From NCBI GenBank assembly GCA_944350265.1, contig CALVOG010000003.1:1-64000 (forward strand): DNA of 64,000 nucleotides, read 5' to 3'. Each line of letters starts with the position of its first letter. Within the stretch, counting starts at the first letter, position 1. The stretch is from an uncultured Clostridia bacterium (lineage in GTDB: Bacteria; Bacillota; Clostridia; Christensenellales; UBA1242). Below are positions 55,308-64,000 of this stretch, one piece after another. A program made the translations under genes and the position numbers. The notes beneath the pieces were generated by a model, which did no database searches, was not told where the DNA came from, and saw only the letters and a program-made list of their open reading frames with translations.

Positions 55308-55529
55308 ATGTTTCACACAAAAACACCTAAAAGCACTTATAGCCCTTATAGCAAAGATAAACTGATTGAAGAGATAGTGAACACAATGGCAGAAATAGAA
55401 AATCTTAAGACGCCAAAAGATGCTCAAAAACAACTAAAACAAAGATTGAAAGAATTACAAAAACAACTTAAAGAAATCGAAAAAGAGGAAAAAAGAGAGG
55501 AGCGCTTTGAAAGAAGTATTTTAAGATAA
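55308..55529 (+). CDS. Small coiled-coil protein of unknown function
   Basis: A 73-residue hydrophilic protein. From about residue 20 to the end it is one charged helix with heptad leucines (LKQRLKELQKQLKEIEKEEKR-like pattern), probably a coiled coil. The strong promoter and AAAGGAGG site show it is expressed well. It sits alone between sepF and tuf, on the opposite strand, with its own terminator. I do not recognise the family. Confidence 0.7.
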   Translation: MFHTKTPKSTYSPYSKDKLIEEIVNTMAEIENLKTPKDAQKQLKQRLKELQKQLKEIEKEEKREERFERSILR

Positions 55530-55545
55530 TAAATATGACAAAAAA

Positions 55546-55575
55546 AGACTTTCGATTGAAAGCCTTTTTTTTATA
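55546..55575 (+). terminator. Intrinsic terminator of the coiled-coil gene
   Basis: GACTTTC-GATT-GAAAGCC followed by eight T. Confidence 0.75.
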
Positions 55576-55606
55576 GGAATTTTTATGAATGAAGCAATGT
55601 GATATC

Positions 55607-55650
55607 GGCGAAACGAAGGAGTTGCACTTTGTGCAACAATTTCGTTTATT
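55607..55650. repeat. Long inverted repeat downstream of tuf
   Basis: GTTGCAC-TTT-GTGCAAC inside an outer pairing AAACGAA/TTCGTTT. On plus it is followed by TTATTATTTT; on minus (after tuf) no T-run follows, so it may act as an mRNA 3'-end stabiliser. Confidence 0.5.
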
Positions 55651-55658
55651 ATTTTCAA

Positions 55659-56861
55659 TTACTCGATAATTGAAGAAACAACGCCAGAACCAACCGTTCT
55701 TCCGCCTTCACGGATAGCGAAACGGAGACCTTGCTCGATTGCGATTGGGGTGATAAGAGTGATTGTCATACGAACATTGTCGCCTGGCATAACCATCTCA
55801 ACGCCCTTTTCAAGGTCGATTGTTCCGGTAACGTCGGTTGTTCTAAAGTAGAATTGAGGTCTGTAACCATTGAAGAATGGTGTGTGACGACCGCCTTCCT
55901 CTTTCTTCAACACGTAAACTTCAGCGGTGAACTTTGTGTGTGGGTGAATTGAACCTGGTTTGCAGATAACTTGTCCTCTTTCGATTTCGTTTCTTTGAAT
56001 ACCACGAAGAAGAAGACCAACATTATCGCCTGCACGACCCTCATCCAAAAGTTTTCTAAACATTTCAACGCCAGTGATAACGGTTTGTTTCTTTTGTCCA
56101 AGACCAACGATTTCAACAGTGTCATTGATGTGAACAACGCCTCTTTCAACTCTACCAGTTGCAACGGTTCCACGACCAGTGATTGTGAAAACGTCCTCAA
56201 CAGGCATAAGGAAAGGCTTGTCGGTGTCACGAGTAGGTTCTGGGATATAAGAATCCAAAGCGTCCAAAAGTTCTTGGATGCAAGCGCACGCTGGGTCATC
56301 AACCTTGCCAGCCTGAGCAGCCTCCAAAGCCTTAAGAGCGGAGCCCTTGATGATTGGAGTTTTGTCTCCTGGGAAACCATATTCAGTAAGAAGGTCTCTA
56401 ATTTCCATTTCAACGAGTTCCAAAAGTTCTGGGTCGTCAACTTGGTCAGTTTTGTTCATAAACACAACGATGTAAGGAACGCCAACCTGACGAGCGAGAA
56501 GGATGTGTTCTCTTGTCTGTGGCATTGGACCATCAGTTGCAGCAACAACGAGGATAGCACCGTCCATTTGAGCAGCACCGGTAATCATATTTTTAACGTA
56601 GTCAGCGTGTCCCGGGCAGTCAACGTGAGCGTAGTGACGCTTGTCAGTTTGATACTCAACGTGAGCGGTGTTAATTGTGATTCCTCTTGCTTTTTCTTCT
56701 GGGGCCTTATCGATTTGGTCGTATCTTTGAGCCTCTGCAAAACCTTTAAGAGCGGAATAGGTTGTGATTGCCGCTGTTAAGGTTGTTTTACCGTGGTCAA
56801 CGTGGCCGATGGTTCCAACGTTAACGTGTGGTTTACTTCTATCAAATTTTTCTGTAGCCAT
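55659..56861 (-). CDS. tuf: Elongation factor Tu
   Basis: A 400-residue EF-Tu: [34 protein letters not shown], and [12 protein letters not shown] switch region. It brings aminoacyl-tRNA to the ribosome. It has its own promoter after fusA, so it can be made in excess. GGAG site upstream. Last gene of the str cluster. Confidence 0.99.
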   Translation of the reverse strand: MATEKFDRSKPHVNVGTIGHVDHGKTTLTAAITTYSALKGFAEAQRYDQIDKAPEEKARGITINTAHVEYQTDKRHYAHVDCPGHADYVKNMITGAAQMDGAILVVAATDGPMPQTREHILLARQVGVPYIVVFMNKTDQVDDPELLELVEMEIRDLLTEYGFPGDKTPIIKGSALKALEAAQAGKVDDPACACIQELLDALDSYIPEPTRDTDKPFLMPVEDVFTITGRGTVATGRVERGVVHINDTVEIVGLGQKKQTVITGVEMFRKLLDEGRAGDNVGLLLRGIQRNEIERGQVICKPGSIHPHTKFTAEVYVLKKEEGGRHTPFFNGYRPQFYFRTTDVTGTIDLEKGVEMVMPGDNVRMTITLITPIAIEQGLRFAIREGGRTVGSGVVSSIIE

Positions 56862-56895
56862 TTTTAAAATCTCCTTTTTTATTTTCTACTATGAT

Positions 56896-56923
56896 ATCAT
56901 AGCACATTTTTTTAAAAAATCAA
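56896..56923 (-). promoter_or_regulatory. Promoter of tuf overlapping a palindrome
   Basis: On minus, TTGATT (56918-56923) and TATGAT (56896-56901) are 16 bases apart. The -10 is part of the palindrome CTATGATATCATAG (56888-56901). Confidence 0.65.
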
Positions 56924-56952
56924 AACGTTTTTCGCAACTTTTTTAAAAAATT

Positions 56953-59043
56953 TTAATTTTCAGCCTTTTTTCTTTGTCCAATAATACCTTCAGCGATATT
57001 TCTTGGCACTTCGGCATACTTTAAGAACTCCATTGTGAAGTTTCCGCGCCCTTGCGATTGCGAACGAAGGTCAGTTGCATAACCAAACATTTCGCCAAGT
57101 GGCACTTCGGCGTTGACAACTTGCACGCCTGGACGGGTTTCGTTACCAGTGAGAAGTCCTCGGCGTGAAGTGATGTTACCCATAACAGTGCCGAGGTATT
57201 CATCTGGCACTTCCACTTGCACTTTCATAATAGGTTCAAGAAGCACAGGGTCAGCCTTTGCGCACGCTTCCTTAAACGCCATAGAACCAGCAATCTTAAA
57301 TGCCATTTCGGAGGAGTCGACTTCGTGGTAAGAACCGTCGAGAAGGGTTATCTTGTAGTCAACAACTTCGTAACCAGCGAGAATGCCATTTTTTGCCGCC
57401 TCTTTGATTCCGTTGAAAACTGGTTGGATATATTCTTTTGGAATGGAACCGCCCACCGTCTTATCAACAAATCTTTCAGCGTCCTCAAGGTGTGTTCCTG
57501 CTGGCACTGGCTCGATGTCGATAACGCAGTGACCGTATTGACCTTTACCACCGCTTTGACGAACGAATTTGCCCTCAGCATGAGCAGGTTTTTTGATGGT
57601 TTCTTTATATGCAACCTGTGGCGCGCCAACGTTTGCCTCCACCTTAAACTCTCTAAGAAGTCTGTCAACGATGATTTCAAGGTGAAGTTCGCCCATACCA
57701 GCGATGATGGTTTGACCCGTTTCTTGGTCGGTGTAGGTTTTGAAAGTTGGGTCCTCTTCGGCAAGTTTCACAAGTGCAAGCACCATTTTTTCTTGCATAA
57801 GTTTGGTTTTAGGCTCGATTGCAACGCGAATAACTGGGTCTGGGAAGTCCATACTCTCTAGAACGATTGGATGTTTTTCGTCGCAAAGAGTTTCACCGGT
57901 TATTGTGTCTTTAAGCCCCACAATCGCTGCGATATCGCCCGCGCCAACCTCTTTGATTTCCTCTCTTTGGTTAGCGTGCATACGAATAAGTCGCCCAACT
58001 CTCTCCTTCTCGCCCTTATTTGAGTTATAAACGTAACTTCCAGCGGTGAGTTTGCCAGAATATACGCGGAAGAAGGCAAGTCTGCCCACGAATGGGTCGG
58101 TCATAATCTTAAACGCAAGCCCTGCAAACGGAGCATCCTCACTTGGCGCTCTTGTTTCAGTTTCGCCTGTATCTGGGTTCACACCCTCGATATGCTCGAT
58201 GTCAAGTGGAGATGGAAGATATTCAACCATAGCATCCAAAAGCATCTGCACGCCCTTATTCTTATAGGAAGAACCGCAAAGAACAGGGGTTAATTTTCTT
58301 GAAATTGTGGCGTTACGAATCGCCTTTTTAAGTTCGTCAAGCGAAATTTCTTCGCCTTCAAAATACTTGGCAAGAAGGTCGTCGTCGGTTTCCACAATCT
58401 TTTCAATGATTTCGTCGTGGAGTTGTTGCGCTCTATCCTTATAATCGGCTGGGATGTCAGTTACGTCGAACACCTTTCCAAGGTCATCCTCATAGATTTC
58501 CGCCTTCATTGTGAGAAGGTCGATAATTCCACTGAAATCATCCGCTGAGCCAATTGGCATTTGGATTGGAAGCGGATTGGTTTTAAGTCTTTCTCTTATC
58601 GACTCAACACAACCAAAAAAGTCAGCCGCATCTCTATCCATTTTGTTCACGTAGATGATTGTTGGCACTTTATATTTTGAAGATTGACGCCAAACAGTTT
58701 CGGTTTGTGGTTGAACCTTATCACGCGCGCTTAGAACAAGCACAGCGCCGTCCAAAACCTTCAAAGAACGCTCAACTTCCACGGTGAAGTCAACGTGTCC
58801 TGGGGTGTCGATGATGTTAATCTTGTGGTCTTTCCACCAGCAAGTTGTGCAGGCAGAGGTGATGGTGATACCACGTTCTTGCTCTTGTGCCATCCAGTCC
58901 ATTGTTGCTTCGCCGTCGTGCACTTCGCCGATTTTGTGACTTTTACCTGTATAGAACAAAATTCTTTCGGTGGTGGTGGTCTTACCAGCGTCGATATGCG
59001 CCATAATTCCAACATTGCGCACCATTGTTAAATCGGTAGCCAT
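56953..59043 (-). CDS. fusA: Elongation factor G
   Basis: A 696-residue translocation GTPase: [35 protein letters not shown], followed by domains II-V ending near [15 protein letters not shown]. The start at 59043 ([18 protein letters not shown] family start) follows GGAGAAAAAT; the open frame to 59121 overlaps the small gene upstream and is rejected. Confidence 0.98.
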   Translation of the reverse strand: MATDLTMVRNVGIMAHIDAGKTTTTERILFYTGKSHKIGEVHDGEATMDWMAQEQERGITITSACTTCWWKDHKINIIDTPGHVDFTVEVERSLKVLDGAVLVLSARDKVQPQTETVWRQSSKYKVPTIIYVNKMDRDAADFFGCVESIRERLKTNPLPIQMPIGSADDFSGIIDLLTMKAEIYEDDLGKVFDVTDIPADYKDRAQQLHDEIIEKIVETDDDLLAKYFEGEEISLDELKKAIRNATISRKLTPVLCGSSYKNKGVQMLLDAMVEYLPSPLDIEHIEGVNPDTGETETRAPSEDAPFAGLAFKIMTDPFVGRLAFFRVYSGKLTAGSYVYNSNKGEKERVGRLIRMHANQREEIKEVGAGDIAAIVGLKDTITGETLCDEKHPIVLESMDFPDPVIRVAIEPKTKLMQEKMVLALVKLAEEDPTFKTYTDQETGQTIIAGMGELHLEIIVDRLLREFKVEANVGAPQVAYKETIKKPAHAEGKFVRQSGGKGQYGHCVIDIEPVPAGTHLEDAERFVDKTVGGSIPKEYIQPVFNGIKEAAKNGILAGYEVVDYKITLLDGSYHEVDSSEMAFKIAGSMAFKEACAKADPVLLEPIMKVQVEVPDEYLGTVMGNITSRRGLLTGNETRPGVQVVNAEVPLGEMFGYATDLRSQSQGRGNFTMEFLKYAEVPRNIAEGIIGQRKKAEN

Positions 59044-59056
59044 ATTTTTCTCCTTT

Positions 59057-59359
59057 TCAAATTTGTTTTTCTTTCCTTTGGGCAATGAAGTTATGATACT
59101 GAGATTTATACTCCTCGCCAAATCTCGCCGTCATAAACCTCACCCAAAGAATACTGATTCCGTTTTCGTTGTTGTGCCCATCCACATTATTTCCCTTAAC
59201 CTCGAAGTCCATAAGTGTGTAGGAAAATATTATTCCGCACGCCTCTTCGTCGATATAGATTCTGTCACCTATCGCTTCGTATTTTGGGAAATTTTTAACG
59301 CCATAGGTTTTTGTGAAGAAGTTTTTAACCTCCTCTTCTTTTAAGGACTCAACAAACAT
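59057..59359 (-). CDS. Unknown protein inserted in the str operon (1)
   Basis: A 100-residue protein I do not recognise, 13 bases upstream of fusA. It is mixed alpha/beta without membrane segments; the end reads [17 protein letters not shown]. The next gene upstream ends with a similar motif, FG-x2-Y-x3-Y-x2-F, suggesting common descent of the C-terminal helix. An AGAGAG precedes its start at 59359. Its place inside a ribosomal operon implies high, co-ordinated expression. Confidence 0.6.
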   Translation of the reverse strand: MFVESLKEEEVKNFFTKTYGVKNFPKYEAIGDRIYIDEEACGIIFSYTLMDFEVKGNNVDGHNNENGISILWVRFMTARFGEEYKSQYHNFIAQRKEKQI

Positions 59360-59406
59360 AAACTCTCTTTTTTGACCTATTTTTAAGTATAGGTTTTCTT
59401 TTTTAA

Positions 59407-60000
59407 TTATTTGGTTTTGATGCCGTTATTTTCCATAAGGGCTTTAAACTTTATCGAAAACTTTTCGTATTCGTCGCAATAAGTCTTCCCAAATTTTTTT
59501 GACATTTCATTGATGTAAGCATTTTGCGAAGCCTCTTGTTGTTTCCATTCCTCTTTGCTTATATCAAATCGTATGTTTTTGTTTGAATCAAAACTTATCA
59601 CTGGAAAATCTTTGGCAATTAGACCTCTATTCATTTTGAACGGACGACTTAATAAAAGATTGGTAAAATTTAAATCAAAATCACTTATTGTTATATAGCC
59701 TATTTTTCGTGGCTCGGAAGCCTCTTCGCCTATTTTGACAATTTTTAAGTGTATAAAATTTCCATTTTTGTAATCTACTTTTTTTATACTGCCATCAACC
59801 TTTTTATATTCATAGTCCAAAATTTCATAAAACATACTATTTTGCCAATCGCTTGGATAATTCATAATTGTCGATTGTCTTGCAATACTAACAATTTCTT
59901 CGTCATCCAAGAGAGACAAATAACGACTATTATTCAGCGGATTTTTCAAGCATTCTCTCTTCACATTTTCAGTGTAGCCCTTCATCAATTTACTGCGCAT
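59407..60000 (-). CDS. Unknown protein inserted in the str operon (2)
   Basis: A 197-residue soluble protein, unrecognised. It starts seven bases after the rpsG stop (start 60000; a second ATG at 59985 is possible) with only a weak GGT site. The middle is beta-rich (NFIHLKIVKIGEE, YITISDFDLNF), and the C-terminal helix ends with MSKKFGKTYCDEYEKF, similar to the small gene downstream. Lower GC than rpsG and fusA around it, hinting at later insertion. Confidence 0.6.
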   Translation of the reverse strand: MRSKLMKGYTENVKRECLKNPLNNSRYLSLLDDEEIVSIARQSTIMNYPSDWQNSMFYEILDYEYKKVDGSIKKVDYKNGNFIHLKIVKIGEEASEPRKIGYITISDFDLNFTNLLLSRPFKMNRGLIAKDFPVISFDSNKNIRFDISKEEWKQQEASQNAYINEMSKKFGKTYCDEYEKFSIKFKALMENNGIKTK

Positions 60001-60006
60001 AATAAA

Positions 60007-60480
60007 TTACCACTTGTAGTGAGCAAAAGCCTTGTTTGCTTCTGCCATTCTGTGCATTTCATCTCTCTTCTTAATGGAAGCGCCTGTGTTATTGTATGCA
60101 TCCATAAGTTCGCCAGCAAGTTTTGCATCCATATTTCTTTCGCCTGTTCTTTTTCTTGCGTTATTCACAATCCAGCGGATGGCAAGAGTTTGACGACGTT
60201 CTGGTCTTATCTCCATAGGAACTTGGTAAGTTGCACCGCCAACGCGACGACCTTTTGTTTCAAGCATAGGCTTCACATTTTCAATCGCTGTGAGGCAAAC
60301 GTCAAGGCTGTCTAAACTTGTCTTTTCCTTAATAATGTCAAATGCACCATAAACTATTCTTTGCGCTAAGCCTTTTTTTCCATCAAGCATAACTTGGTTA
60401 ACAAGTTTTGTGACAACTTTGTTGTTGTAGATTGGGTCTGGCAAAACGTCTTTCTTAACCGCACATTTTCTTCTTGGCAT
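60007..60480 (-). CDS. rpsG: 30S ribosomal protein S7
   Basis: A 157-residue S7, starting [20 protein letters not shown] and carrying [24 protein letters not shown]. It nucleates the 30S head and contacts the E site. GGAG precedes the start. In most bacteria fusA follows directly; here two unknown genes intervene. Confidence 0.98.
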   Translation of the reverse strand: MPRRKCAVKKDVLPDPIYNNKVVTKLVNQVMLDGKKGLAQRIVYGAFDIIKEKTSLDSLDVCLTAIENVKPMLETKGRRVGGATYQVPMEIRPERRQTLAIRWIVNNARKRTGERNMDAKLAGELMDAYNNTGASIKKRDEMHRMAEANKAFAHYKW

Positions 60481-60574
60481 TTTTCTTTCTCCTTTTAACT
60501 AAATTTTCTAAAAACAAAATCATTTCGGCTCAAAAAGCCCTAACCCTAAAAATGACTTCGCCCGCCCAAAAAGA

Positions 60575-60949
60575 TTACTTCTTAGGTCTTTTTGCGCCAT
60601 ATTTTGAACGGCCTTGTTTTCTGTTTGCAACGCCTGCTGTGTCAAGCGTTCCGCGAATGATGTGGTATCTCACACCTGGCAGGTCCTTAACACGTCCGCC
60701 ACGAACAAGCACAACGCTGTGCTCTTGGAGGTTGTGACCGATTCCTGGGATATAGCAAGTTCCCTCTTGTCCATTAGAAAGTTTAACTCTCGCAATCTTA
60801 CGAAGAGCAGAGTTAGGCTTTTTTGGTGTTGCGGTTCTCACCGACAAGCAAACACCACGCTTTTGAGGGCATTCCTCTAAGAGCGGAGCCTTCTTCTTTT
60901 TCTCAAAAGTTTTGCGACCTTTTCTAACTAACTGGTTAAATGTAGGCAT
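60575..60949 (-). CDS. rpsL: 30S ribosomal protein S12
   Basis: A 124-residue S12, [12 protein letters not shown] start, with [11 protein letters not shown] and [13 protein letters not shown]; the lysines that change in streptomycin resistance are wild type. The ATG at 60949 is preferred over the adjacent one at 60952 by the family start. GGAG site upstream. First gene of the operon. Confidence 0.98.
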   Translation of the reverse strand: MPTFNQLVRKGRKTFEKKKKAPLLEECPQKRGVCLSVRTATPKKPNSALRKIARVKLSNGQEGTCYIPGIGHNLQEHSVVLVRGGRVKDLPGVRYHIIRGTLDTAGVANRKQGRSKYGAKRPKK

Positions 60950-61056
60950 CATCTTTCTCCTTTTAAAAAATTTCAGTTTTAAATCATAATGGATTTGTCA
61001 AACGCAAATTCGGCTTTCTTTATGGTTATGCGCTAAAACAACAAACGCACATCCAT

Positions 61057-61080
61057 AAAAAAAGACGCGAATTTCGCGCC
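61057..61080 (-). terminator. Terminator-like hairpin in the str operon leader
   Basis: On minus, GGCGCG-AAATT-CGCGTC forms a 6-bp GC-rich stem followed by seven T. It lies about 150 bases after the promoter at 61228 and about 105 before rpsL, so it is either an attenuator or ends a short RNA. Confidence 0.65.
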
Positions 61081-61227
61081 AAAAAATATGCTAATATGGG
61101 CAAACACGAACAGCACAATCGAAAATTCGACTTCAAAACCAAAGAGGTTTCAAATCGGTGAGCAAAAAGCCACCTGCCGTTTGTTTATGCGATTAAGCAT
61201 ATGTCTCCGACAACGAAACACGCTTTT

Positions 61228-61256
61228 ATTATACACATACGCCTTGCCATTGTCAA
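61228..61256 (-). promoter_or_regulatory. Consensus promoter of the str operon leader
   Basis: On minus, TTGACA (61251-61256), 17-base spacer, TATAAT (61228-61233): full consensus. It yields a leader of about 270 bases before rpsL. The remaining gap (61260-61499) shows no gene. Confidence 0.85.
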
Positions 61257-61499
61257 GCATTTTTCAAAATTATAATAAACTTTTTCTCCAAATTGATAGA
61301 ATGAGATGTGTGCCTTTTTAAGAAAAAATGGCGGAGAAACAGCACGCCACTCCCTATGGCTCGCTTATCGACCCGTCTGTGTCGCTTTTTCTGGAATGTG
61401 TTAGACGAATATATCAAGTGTTATCTTTACTAGAGTTGCACTTTAAAGAAAATTCAACTCAAAAATGACAAACTGGATGTAAAAAATGTAATTATTTTT

Positions 61500-62498
61500 T
61501 TAAACCTTTTCTAGTCGGGCTTGTTCCAGTCTCTTTCTATACTTTTCCTTCTTCTTTAAATATTTTGCATACAAATCATTGACGTTTTCGAGGTTGCCTT
61601 TAAGTTCTGCAAGCGCTTCCCACACAGCGGTTTCGCTATGCCCTAGCCTTGTTGCGATTTCCCGCCCTCTAAGAGTTGGATTCTCAAATGAACACGTTGC
61701 AATCTCGCGCTTAACCAATGACATATCGCGCGTGAGGTAGTCAAACAGAAATTCCCGCCCGCAATGTTTTTCCACTAAGCCGTAAAGCCTCTCTCTTTTC
61801 TCGCTTCGACTCACCGTCAGCAGGTTAAAATTCGCCATTTCAAGTAAACTTTCTGGCGAGGTGCCATTTTCAAACAAAAACTGCACACAACGCGTTGCAT
61901 CTTTAAGCATCAGCCTTGCATACTCTTTCGTGCATCCAAAGCTCTGTGCGATTTGCGAGAGTGGCTTGTCCAAATAATAATGTTCAGCAAACACCCTCGC
62001 CTGCTTTTTTGGAAGATGTGGCAAGATTTTTTCCTTGATAAACCTTAACTCCAAATTCGCATCGGCTTGCTCGTTATCAATTTTAAGTATCTCACCAAAT
62101 TCCTTCGAATTTTCGTCTAAATCGCCCAAACTTTCCACCTTGTATGGGCAAACATCCTTCATAAAGTGGGTGCTTTTTCTAAAAATGGCAATGCCAAGAT
62201 AGGTGGAAAAAGAGGTGGACATATTCAAATCGAAGCCCTCAATCGCTTTCATAACCGTTTCGTAATAACTCTCAAGTAAATCCTCTTTCGACGGAAAATA
62301 AACGCCGTTATCTCTTAAATTACCCTCGCAAACGCCAAGCACAAGTTTTTTAACAAGCCTAAGATTGCCCGCAAAAATTTTATCCCTAATCTTTTTGTCT
62401 TTCGTTTCCTTATAGAGTTTCAACAGCCTCAAATTTTCTTCTTTTGAGAGTGCTGGTGGCAACTTTCTCCAAAGGTTATATCTATGTAATATTTCCAT
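61500..62498 (-). CDS. Sigma-70-like protein with extra HTH (A)
   Basis: A 332-residue protein. The head LPPALSKEENLRLL (13-26) is shared with the neighbouring gene. Residues about 42-112 resemble sigma region 2 (GNLRLVKKLV, KEDLLESYYETVMKAIEGFD, STSFSTYLG). About 160-208 resemble region 4 (LPKKQARVFAEHYYLDKPLSQIAQSFGCTKEYAR). A further HTH-like segment lies near 275-305 (GREIATRLGHSETAVWEAL). It starts three bases after gene B ends. Function as a sigma factor or DNA-binding regulator is inference; target genes are unknown. Confidence 0.7.
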   Translation of the reverse strand: MEILHRYNLWRKLPPALSKEENLRLLKLYKETKDKKIRDKIFAGNLRLVKKLVLGVCEGNLRDNGVYFPSKEDLLESYYETVMKAIEGFDLNMSTSFSTYLGIAIFRKSTHFMKDVCPYKVESLGDLDENSKEFGEILKIDNEQADANLELRFIKEKILPHLPKKQARVFAEHYYLDKPLSQIAQSFGCTKEYARLMLKDATRCVQFLFENGTSPESLLEMANFNLLTVSRSEKRERLYGLVEKHCGREFLFDYLTRDMSLVKREIATCSFENPTLRGREIATRLGHSETAVWEALAELKGNLENVNDLYAKYLKKKEKYRKRLEQARLEKV

Positions 62499-62501
62499 CT
62501 T

Positions 62502-63773
62502 TCACCCCTCTTCTTTCTCGCGTTCACCTAAAATTTTTGAATGGATGGTGTTTTCACGTTCTTTTTCCAAATATTTTTTAAGACGCGCAATTCGGTGAGA
62601 ATACTCAGTTTCGCATAACCCGCACTTTTTGGCAAGTTCTCTTTGCGTTTCGCCGTTATAGCCCAAAATTCCATATTCTAGCACCAAAGCGTTTCGCTTA
62701 TCCTTCAAGTTTGGCAAGAAGTAGTGTCTTAGAGCCTCCTCACCACCCACGCTCGCCACAAATTTTTTCATCTTTTCCACCTTCCCCAAACTCTTTTTCT
62801 TCTTTTCAACCACAATTTTCTCTTTGGAAGGTTCTTCACCACGAAGATATTTTTCATAATATATATCGCCATACTTTTCAAGTTTAAAATAGACATCTCT
62901 TAAACTCGACGTGGTGTTGTTGTTCTTTTCGTTAAGTTCGCGCGCTATATCAACAAGTTTTCCTCTTTCTTCGGCGAGAATTGCGCGTTCAAAGATAAAT
63001 CTTTGCCTGTCGGTCAAGGTGTGAACAAAATACTTTTCAAAAAAATCTCTGCCATATTTTTCAATATCGAATTTCTCACGCCAATGGATGCTATATTTGG
63101 GAGTTTCAGTCGCAACATCATTAAGTTCGCCCGTTTCAAAGAGGTTTTTGGTGTGGAATTTTGCCATTTTCAGTCTCTTTCGAACGGCCTCGCGCGAACA
63201 GTTTTTCTCATTAGCGATTTTTTGCAAGGTCTTATTCTTAAAAAAGTAGTCAACAAAAACTTGCCTTTCCGCCTCTGGCAACTTTGGCAAAATTTCCTTC
63301 TTAATAATCTCCACCGCCACCTTATCTTCATAGTTAAGATAGTCAAAGTCGAAAAGCATAGCTAAAAATGTGCTTCTTTCGTCCTCGTCCATAGGCGCAT
63401 CCAAACTTTGCGTCACGTGAACAGAAGAGTCTTCGCCCACAACAAATCGGCTTATTGAGTTTTTCACTGCTGTGCTTAAATAGGAAGAAAAGGAGGTGCC
63501 TAGTTCTGCGTTAAAAAGGTCGATTGCGCGAAGAAGCGCCCACGCGCCCTCTTCAAGTAGGTCCTCATTTTCTGGGTAAATTGGGCTTTGATAGTGAAGA
63601 AATTTTTTGCAGTAACGCGTCACGCACATACAAACAAAACGGAGATTGCCATCAAAAATCCTTTCGCGCAAATTTTCATCGCGCGATTTTGAATATTCAC
63701 GTAATAACCTTAAATTTTCCTCTTTTGAGAGCGCTGGTGGCAAAGACTCCCAAAAGTCCAATCTATTTTTCAT
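62502..63773 (-). CDS. Sigma-70-like protein with two extra HTH modules (B)
   Basis: A 423-residue paralogue of gene A, with the same head (LPPALSKEENLRLL, 11-24). Region-2-like part about 40-110 (GNLRFVCMCV, NEDLLEEGAWALLRAIDLFN, GTSFSSYLS); region-4-like part about 165-212 (LPEAERQVFVDYFFKNKTLQKIANEKNCSREAVRKRL, here described in order). Two more region-4-like units follow near 252-298 (LTDRQRFIFERAIL) and 355-402 (KRNALVLEYGILGYNGE, then QRELAKKCGL), separated by a lysine-rich linker (318-336). GAGGAAAT precedes the start. Unusual domain build. Confidence 0.72.
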   Translation of the reverse strand: MKNRLDFWESLPPALSKEENLRLLREYSKSRDENLRERIFDGNLRFVCMCVTRYCKKFLHYQSPIYPENEDLLEEGAWALLRAIDLFNAELGTSFSSYLSTAVKNSISRFVVGEDSSVHVTQSLDAPMDEDERSTFLAMLFDFDYLNYEDKVAVEIIKKEILPKLPEAERQVFVDYFFKNKTLQKIANEKNCSREAVRKRLKMAKFHTKNLFETGELNDVATETPKYSIHWREKFDIEKYGRDFFEKYFVHTLTDRQRFIFERAILAEERGKLVDIARELNEKNNNTTSSLRDVYFKLEKYGDIYYEKYLRGEEPSKEKIVVEKKKKSLGKVEKMKKFVASVGGEEALRHYFLPNLKDKRNALVLEYGILGYNGETQRELAKKCGLCETEYSHRIARLKKYLEKERENTIHSKILGEREKEEG

Positions 63774-63791
63774 ATTTCCTCTTCAAGAAGG

Positions 63792-63820
63792 ATTTTAGCA
63801 CACCCTCCTCGCTTTGTCAA
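63792..63820 (-). promoter_or_regulatory. Promoter of the sigma-like gene pair
   Basis: On minus, TTGACA (63815-63820), 17-base spacer, TAAAAT (63792-63797), about 18 bases before the ATG at 63773. Confidence 0.75.
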
Positions 63821-63849
63821 TATGCCATTTCAGTTTTCTTGCCGAAACT

Positions 63850-63876
63850 AAGTGACGCTGTCACATTTTAAGGTCC
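63850..63876. repeat. Short dispersed repeat module
   Basis: GTGACGCTGTCACATTTTAAGGT matches modules near 23924 and 28427. Confidence 0.5.
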
Positions 63877-63879
63877 ACC

Positions 63880-64000
63880 TCACACCCTCTCGCAGATGGA
63901 GGCGGAAAGTGATGGTTTTATAACACGCGCCTTCACAATTTCGCCAACGTGACAACCGCCGACGAATGCGCACTTAATGTAGTTTTTGCTATACCCAAAA
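63880..64000 (-). CDS. C-terminal end of an MtaB-like tRNA methylthiotransferase (partial)
   Basis: The last 40 codons of a gene entering from the right edge. They read GYSKNYIKCAFVGGCHVGE and VKARVIKPS before the TGA at 63880, which is the pattern of a C-terminal TRAM domain in MtaB/MiaB-type radical-SAM methylthiotransferases. MtaB converts t6A37 to ms2t6A37, downstream of TsaD. The catalytic part is outside the window, so MtaB versus another family member cannot be decided. Confidence 0.6.
   Translation of the reverse strand, partial: FGYSKNYIKCAFVGGCHVGEIVKARVIKPSLSASICERV

Overview
The window reads as the chromosome of an uncultured, endospore-forming member of the Bacillota, most likely a clostridium-like gut anaerobe. 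The sporulation genes spoIIAA-spoIIAB-sigF, gpr, a ylbJ-like gene and a YlmC/YmxH-type PRC-barrel gene support this, as do acetogenic ackA-pta, a two-gene SUF system, an RF2 gene with programmed frameshift, and strong purine-rich ribosome sites on AT-rich DNA. I see no plasmid, prophage, transposase or CRISPR array. Finer taxonomy cannot be assigned from sequence reading alone.

Layout. 1-6.8 kb: DegV, PRC-barrel, a HIT-RNase HI fusion, a flavodoxin/ferredoxin protein overlapping an epimerase, a broken lipoprotein gene and a GNAT gene. 6.9-8.4 kb: a tRNA cluster (Leu, Cys, Gly) beside a composite of tandem repeats containing pieces of the tRNA-Leu gene. 8.5-23.2 kb: housekeeping genes, nearly all on the minus strand (ung, U32 peptidase, prfB-tsaD, Ca-ATPase/MFS, marR, walJ-like, yhbY-obgE, nth), plus a sialidase-like gene on the plus strand. 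23.2-23.8 kb: a divergent DUF6794-like/HTH pair with palindromic operators. 24.5-25.5 kb: a second tRNA cluster (Thr, Tyr, Phe, Asp, CAT-tRNA, Pro) with a partial duplication of tRNA-Phe. 25.6-27.1 kb: the spoIIA operon. 28.8-31 kb: an AT-rich island with two proteins sharing an unrecognised repeated domain. 31-36.9 kb: rpmF, ackA, pta, ylbJ, sufCB. 37-45 kb: a tightly coupled run miaB-mutS-mutL-miaA-PLP lyase. 45-50 kb: PBP1A, gpr, rpsT, tlyA. 50-52 kb: a collagen-like protein with a long repetitive leader. 53-55.5 kb: lspA-rluD, sepF. 55.6-61.3 kb: the str operon rpsL-rpsG-[two unknown genes]-fusA-tuf. 61.5-63.8 kb: two tandem sigma-70-like regulators with extra helix-turn-helix modules. The right edge cuts the TRAM-domain end of an MtaB-like methylthiotransferase.

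How the parts fit. Several operons serve decoding: RF2 with the t6A37 synthase TsaD, MiaA and MiaB acting on A37, an MtaB-like enzyme, RluD, TlyA, EF-G and EF-Tu. Mismatch repair is embedded between miaB and miaA. Sporulation functions are scattered.

The least ordinary content is outside standard genes: dispersed mosaic repeats built on an ATTCTGAGCGAAGCGAAGAAT core in almost every long gap; tRNA-fragment repeats sharing a hairpin module; leaderless-looking promoters (DUF6794-like gene, miaB, tlyA); the hairpin-repeat leader of the collagen-like gene; and three unfamiliar gene sets (the NDFS-motif pair, the two str-operon inserts, the multi-HTH sigma-like pair). All functional calls come from reading motifs; no database search was possible.
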